DNA of 7,928 bases from Planctomycetota bacterium (GTDB taxonomy: Bacteria > Planctomycetota > Phycisphaerae > Sedimentisphaerales > Anaerobacaceae). Every line of letters starts with the position of its first letter. The first letter of the stretch is position 1. The stretch covers positions 1 through 7,928 of the forward strand of contig QNBZ01000047.1 in the NCBI GenBank assembly GCA_003644295.1. The letters run 5' to 3'. The notes below the pieces were generated by a model. The model saw only the letters and a program-made list of their open reading frames with translations. It was not told the origin of the DNA and ran no database searches. Shown here one piece after another: positions 5,588 through 7,928 of the stretch. The position numbers were made by a program, and so were the translations under genes.

Positions 5588-6670
5588 ATGGCGGATAAGC
5601 CGGTTGCTGAAAGAACAGAACAGCCAACAGCGAAGAAGCTGTCAAAGGCCAAAGAGAAAGGGCAGACACCTCAGAGCCAGGAAGCAATGTCCTTTGTATC
5701 AATTCTGATTTTGCTCACGATGACAGCTTTTCTGGCACCTGAGCTGATGCGATATTTTACCGTGATTCTGAAAGAAGGCGTTTCATCCAACAGGGCTATT
5801 TTCGAAAACAACACCGCTTTTATAAACTTCATTAACACAAAAATCATTGACCTTGTGCTTGTTACCCTGCCAATCCTCGCTGCTCTTTGCGCAGGTTCTA
5901 TCCTGGCCGGCATTACCGTCGGCGGCCTGAACTTCGCACCGGCAGCTATAAACTTAAACTTAGGCGCCCTAAATCCGGTAGGAGGATTGGGTAAGCTGGT
6001 GAACGCTCGCTCGGCTGTACGGTTTTTGATATCAATATTGAAATTATTGTTCGTCTCAATCATCGTTTGGTTTTATCTTCAGGACAAGCTCGATACCCTC
6101 GCAACCCTTAGATGGGCGTGGTCTTTACGAATACTGGCAACTACTGCAAAGCTCATATTCGGATTGATGCTCCGTGTTTGCCTTGCGCTTCTGGTCATAG
6201 CTTTTGCTGACGTTATCTTCCAGAAATGGAAATACATCAAAGATTTGAAAATGACAAAGCAGGAGGTAAAAGAAGAACGCAAACAGACAGAAGGTTCGCC
6301 GGAGGTTAAAAGTCGAATACGCAAAATCCAGTTCGAGATGGCTATGAAGCGTATGTTGCAGGAAGTGCCCAAGGCCAACGTGGTGCTTGTGAACCCGACG
6401 CACGTAGCTGTTGCGCTGCGTTACGAACCGAAGACAATGGAAGCTCCCGTCATGGTGGCAAAAGGAGCTGAGATTATGGCGGAGAAAATCAGGGAAATCG
6501 CCAGAGCTTACGGCGTGCCTATCATAAGAAGGCCGGAGTTGGCCAGAACGATATACTCAACGGTCGAGCCGGGCAATCCCATACCGGATACGCTGTATGT
6601 CGCTGTAGCGGAGATTCTGGCATTGGTCTATCGACTGAGACACAAGAAAACAGCGTTTAGCGTTCAGTAA
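5588..6670 (+). CDS. flhB: Flagellar export switch protein FlhB
   Basis: FlhB wraps the export gate and switches its specificity from rod/hook to filament substrates after self-cleavage. The 360-residue product has the N-terminal signature ERTEQPTAKKLSKAKEKGQTPQS (8-30) and four membrane helices (about 36-58, 88-113, 144-165, 183-210). A basic linker with KMTKQEVKEERKQTEGSPEVK (221-241) leads to the cytoplasmic domain. That domain contains NPTH at 269-272, so autocleavage should fall between N269 and P270, as in Salmonella FlhB. Downstream VAKGAEIMAEKIREIARAYGVPI and ELARTIYSTVEPGNPIP are typical. Length is normal. ATG 5588 starts the conserved MADK...ERTEQPT motif; no good ribosome site precedes it, as the fliR-flhB hairpin ends 16 nt upstream. 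flhA does not follow; fliD converges instead, so this is the last gene of the + unit. Confidence 0.97.
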   Translation: MADKPVAERTEQPTAKKLSKAKEKGQTPQSQEAMSFVSILILLTMTAFLAPELMRYFTVILKEGVSSNRAIFENNTAFINFINTKIIDLVLVTLPILAALCAGSILAGITVGGLNFAPAAINLNLGALNPVGGLGKLVNARSAVRFLISILKLLFVSIIVWFYLQDKLDTLATLRWAWSLRILATTAKLIFGLMLRVCLALLVIAFADVIFQKWKYIKDLKMTKQEVKEERKQTEGSPEVKSRIRKIQFEMAMKRMLQEVPKANVVLVNPTHVAVALRYEPKTMEAPVMVAKGAEIMAEKIREIARAYGVPIIRRPELARTIYSTVEPGNPIPDTLYVAVAEILALVYRLRHKKTAFSVQ

Positions 6671-6699
6671 ACAGGGAAAAAACGGAATACTAAACGCTG
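6641..6699 (-). terminator. Likely fliD terminator made of the inverted ends of fliD and flhB
   Basis: CAGCGTTTAG (6651-6660) and CTAAACGCTG (6690-6699) are perfect 10-bp inverted copies separated by 29 bases. On the - strand the stem is followed by TTTTCTTGTG (6650 down to 6641), a fair U-tract, so it could end fliD transcripts. On the + strand GTTATCCC follows, so it would not end flhB transcripts well. The arms lie in the last codons of both genes, and the flhB stop is in the loop. The long loop lowers the stability. Confidence 0.45.
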
Positions 6700-7928
6700 G
6701 TTATCCCGGCTGCGGCCATCTGGTTTTGCAGCAAAGATAATGTCTTCTCGAGGCGGGCAAAGCGAAGTACTAATCTTTTTTCTTTCTGCTCCAGGCGGTA
6801 TTGTTCGTCTTCAATTTTGTCGTCAAGCAGTTCTATCTGGTCGTCAATATGCTCCTTGTCGATTGTGATGCCGCCCACTGTCGCCTTCAGCATTCTGTCA
6901 ATTCGGTCTTCTATCTTGCCGGTGAATCCCTGCTTTACACGAACCGTAGCAGTGTAATTGCCATCGGCGGTTAAGTCAACGCTGAGTTGAAGGCCGTTCT
7001 CAGCATATACAGGGTCGCCGTTATCATCAAAGCTGCTGTTGCCGGTAATGATATTGCCGCTGATAGTCATATCACGGTACGTTGACTCGGTCGAGAGTTT
7101 GATTTTAGCGCTGGTTACGCTGCCGCCGCTTACCGTTACCTGAACATCATACTGCCCTGCTGTCGTATAATCGCTGCTTGCTGCGTAGAACTCAACTGCA
7201 TCGCTGGTGCTGCTGCCGGTTTTATCCGCTCCGATGAGCGCAAGAACGCCCAGATAATCTTCGGCGATGGCTTCATCGAAATCATTAGCGTCCAGCGTTA
7301 AGAACCCGTCCCTGTCAAGCTCAAGGCCAATATTGACGGGCGTTAAAAAGCTATCGATATCCTCTATAAAACCAGCAGTCTGCTCGATAAGCGGCTCGCG
7401 AAACTGGTAGCGCATAGTCGAAACAACATAATCTCCCATTAGAACACCGCCGGTTTTTGTGATTTCATTGTAGCCGGTTTTGTCCTTAATAAATTCAACA
7501 GTGCTATTATAAGCAAGAATCATCGAATCTAATTTGTCCTTGACCGATTGGATGTCTCTGGTCAAGGTTATTTCCTCTCCGCCGGCGTCGGTCGTGTCGT
7601 GCAGGTGCAGCGTTACACCGGCAATCACATCGTCAATAGTATTCGAGCTTCTCTCTATCCAGTTGCCGGCTGGATAACCATCAACCCTTATTTGGCTGTC
7701 CTGAGCCGACTGGGTTTCGGTAAAGTCCGAAGCTGCAAAACCTGAAAGGTCTGCCGTTGTCGTCCCGCCTTCTGTCGAGACGGCCATTGTCGGAAGAGTC
7801 AGCTCCGCGGTCGAGCCGCTTCCCTGCGTGAAAGATAAGCCAATTTCAAGACCGCTTGCGCCGCAGGTATCATCGGTCAAGACAATTTTGCCATTGTAGA
7901 GGGTTGCCTTGGCTACCCCGTCGAAGGC
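6690..7928 (-). CDS. fliD: Flagellar filament cap protein FliD (C-terminal part, cut by window edge)
   Basis: FliD caps the growing filament and folds flagellin onto its tip; it is secreted through the export gate encoded beside it. The reading frame is open to the window edge, giving 412 visible C-terminal residues; the true start lies outside. An internal TTG at 7880 is not a credible start because the open frame continues upstream. Seen are a hook-IN-type motif, AQDSQIRVDGYPAGNWIERS followed by SSNTIDDVIAGVTLHL (7596-7706); a FliD C-terminal block with AYNSTVEFIKDKTGYNEITKTG...LMGDYVVSTMRYQFREPL; and a terminal coiled coil, DDQIELLDDKIEDEQYRLEQKEKRL (6770 region). A beta-rich segment of about 94 residues (6936-7217) interrupts the usual domain. 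It converges on flhB with 19 bp between the stops. Confidence 0.93.
   Translation of the reverse strand, partial: AFDGVAKATLYNGKIVLTDDTCGASGLEIGLSFTQGSGSTAELTLPTMAVSTEGGTTTADLSGFAASDFTETQSAQDSQIRVDGYPAGNWIERSSNTIDDVIAGVTLHLHDTTDAGGEEITLTRDIQSVKDKLDSMILAYNSTVEFIKDKTGYNEITKTGGVLMGDYVVSTMRYQFREPLIEQTAGFIEDIDSFLTPVNIGLELDRDGFLTLDANDFDEAIAEDYLGVLALIGADKTGSSTSDAVEFYAASSDYTTAGQYDVQVTVSGGSVTSAKIKLSTESTYRDMTISGNIITGNSSFDDNGDPVYAENGLQLSVDLTADGNYTATVRVKQGFTGKIEDRIDRMLKATVGGITIDKEHIDDQIELLDDKIEDEQYRLEQKEKRLVLRFARLEKTLSLLQNQMAAAGITSV

Noticed and set aside
6690..7880. Complete - strand gene starting at TTG 7880
   Set aside because: The same frame stays open to 7928 with plausible FliD sequence (AFDGVAKATLYNGKIV), so the gene is cut by the window and the TTG is internal.

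Overview
The window is a flagellar locus. Eight complete genes and one coiled-coil gene lie on the + strand, in the order MotE/YlxF-like protein, motA, motB1, motB2, fliO, fliP, fliQ, fliR, flhB. The C-terminal part of fliD runs towards them on the - strand and is cut by the right window edge. Every assignment rests on motifs read directly from the translations: the MotA loop charges and prolines, the MotB transmembrane Asp, the FliP, FliQ and FliR cores, the FlhB NPTH cleavage site, and the FliD hook-IN motif with its C-terminal coiled coil.

The organism is a flagellated Gram-negative-type bacterium. I suspect a planctomycete (Phycisphaerae/Sedimentisphaerales-like). The reasons are the doubled motB, the separate inserted domain in FliD, and the GATTTGC-type heptamer repeat read through as protein in fliO, which I associate from memory with such genomes. 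This placement is an inference and needs a database search.

Layout: 1-2915 is a stator module. It is tightly packed: motA and motB1 abut, and the motB2 TTG start overlaps the motB1 stop. It supplies a membrane-anchored coiled-coil protein, the MotA ring and two different MotB plug/anchor proteins. 2916-3110 is the longest non-coding stretch (195 bp). It holds two GC-rich stem-loops and, just before fliO, a sequence with the GG-N10-GC layout of a sigma-54 (RpoN) promoter. 3111-6670 is the export-gate module fliO-P-Q-R-flhB, which builds the core of the flagellar type III secretion channel; the stator works around that same basal body. 6690-7928 (-) is fliD, the filament cap, exported through that gate.

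The main oddities are: two tandem MotB paralogues, both with eroded OmpA-type peptidoglycan-binding motifs, which suggests a mixed MotB1/MotB2 stator; a 69-bp mirrored heptamer repeat inserted in frame in FliO exactly after its predicted signal peptide; the sigma-54-like site; an extra beta-rich domain of about 94 residues in FliD; and a different palindrome in almost every loose gene junction, including one arrangement in which the ends of flhB and fliD are inverted copies. No RNA genes, CRISPR arrays, transposases or phage genes were seen, and no stretch over 300 bp lacks a gene.
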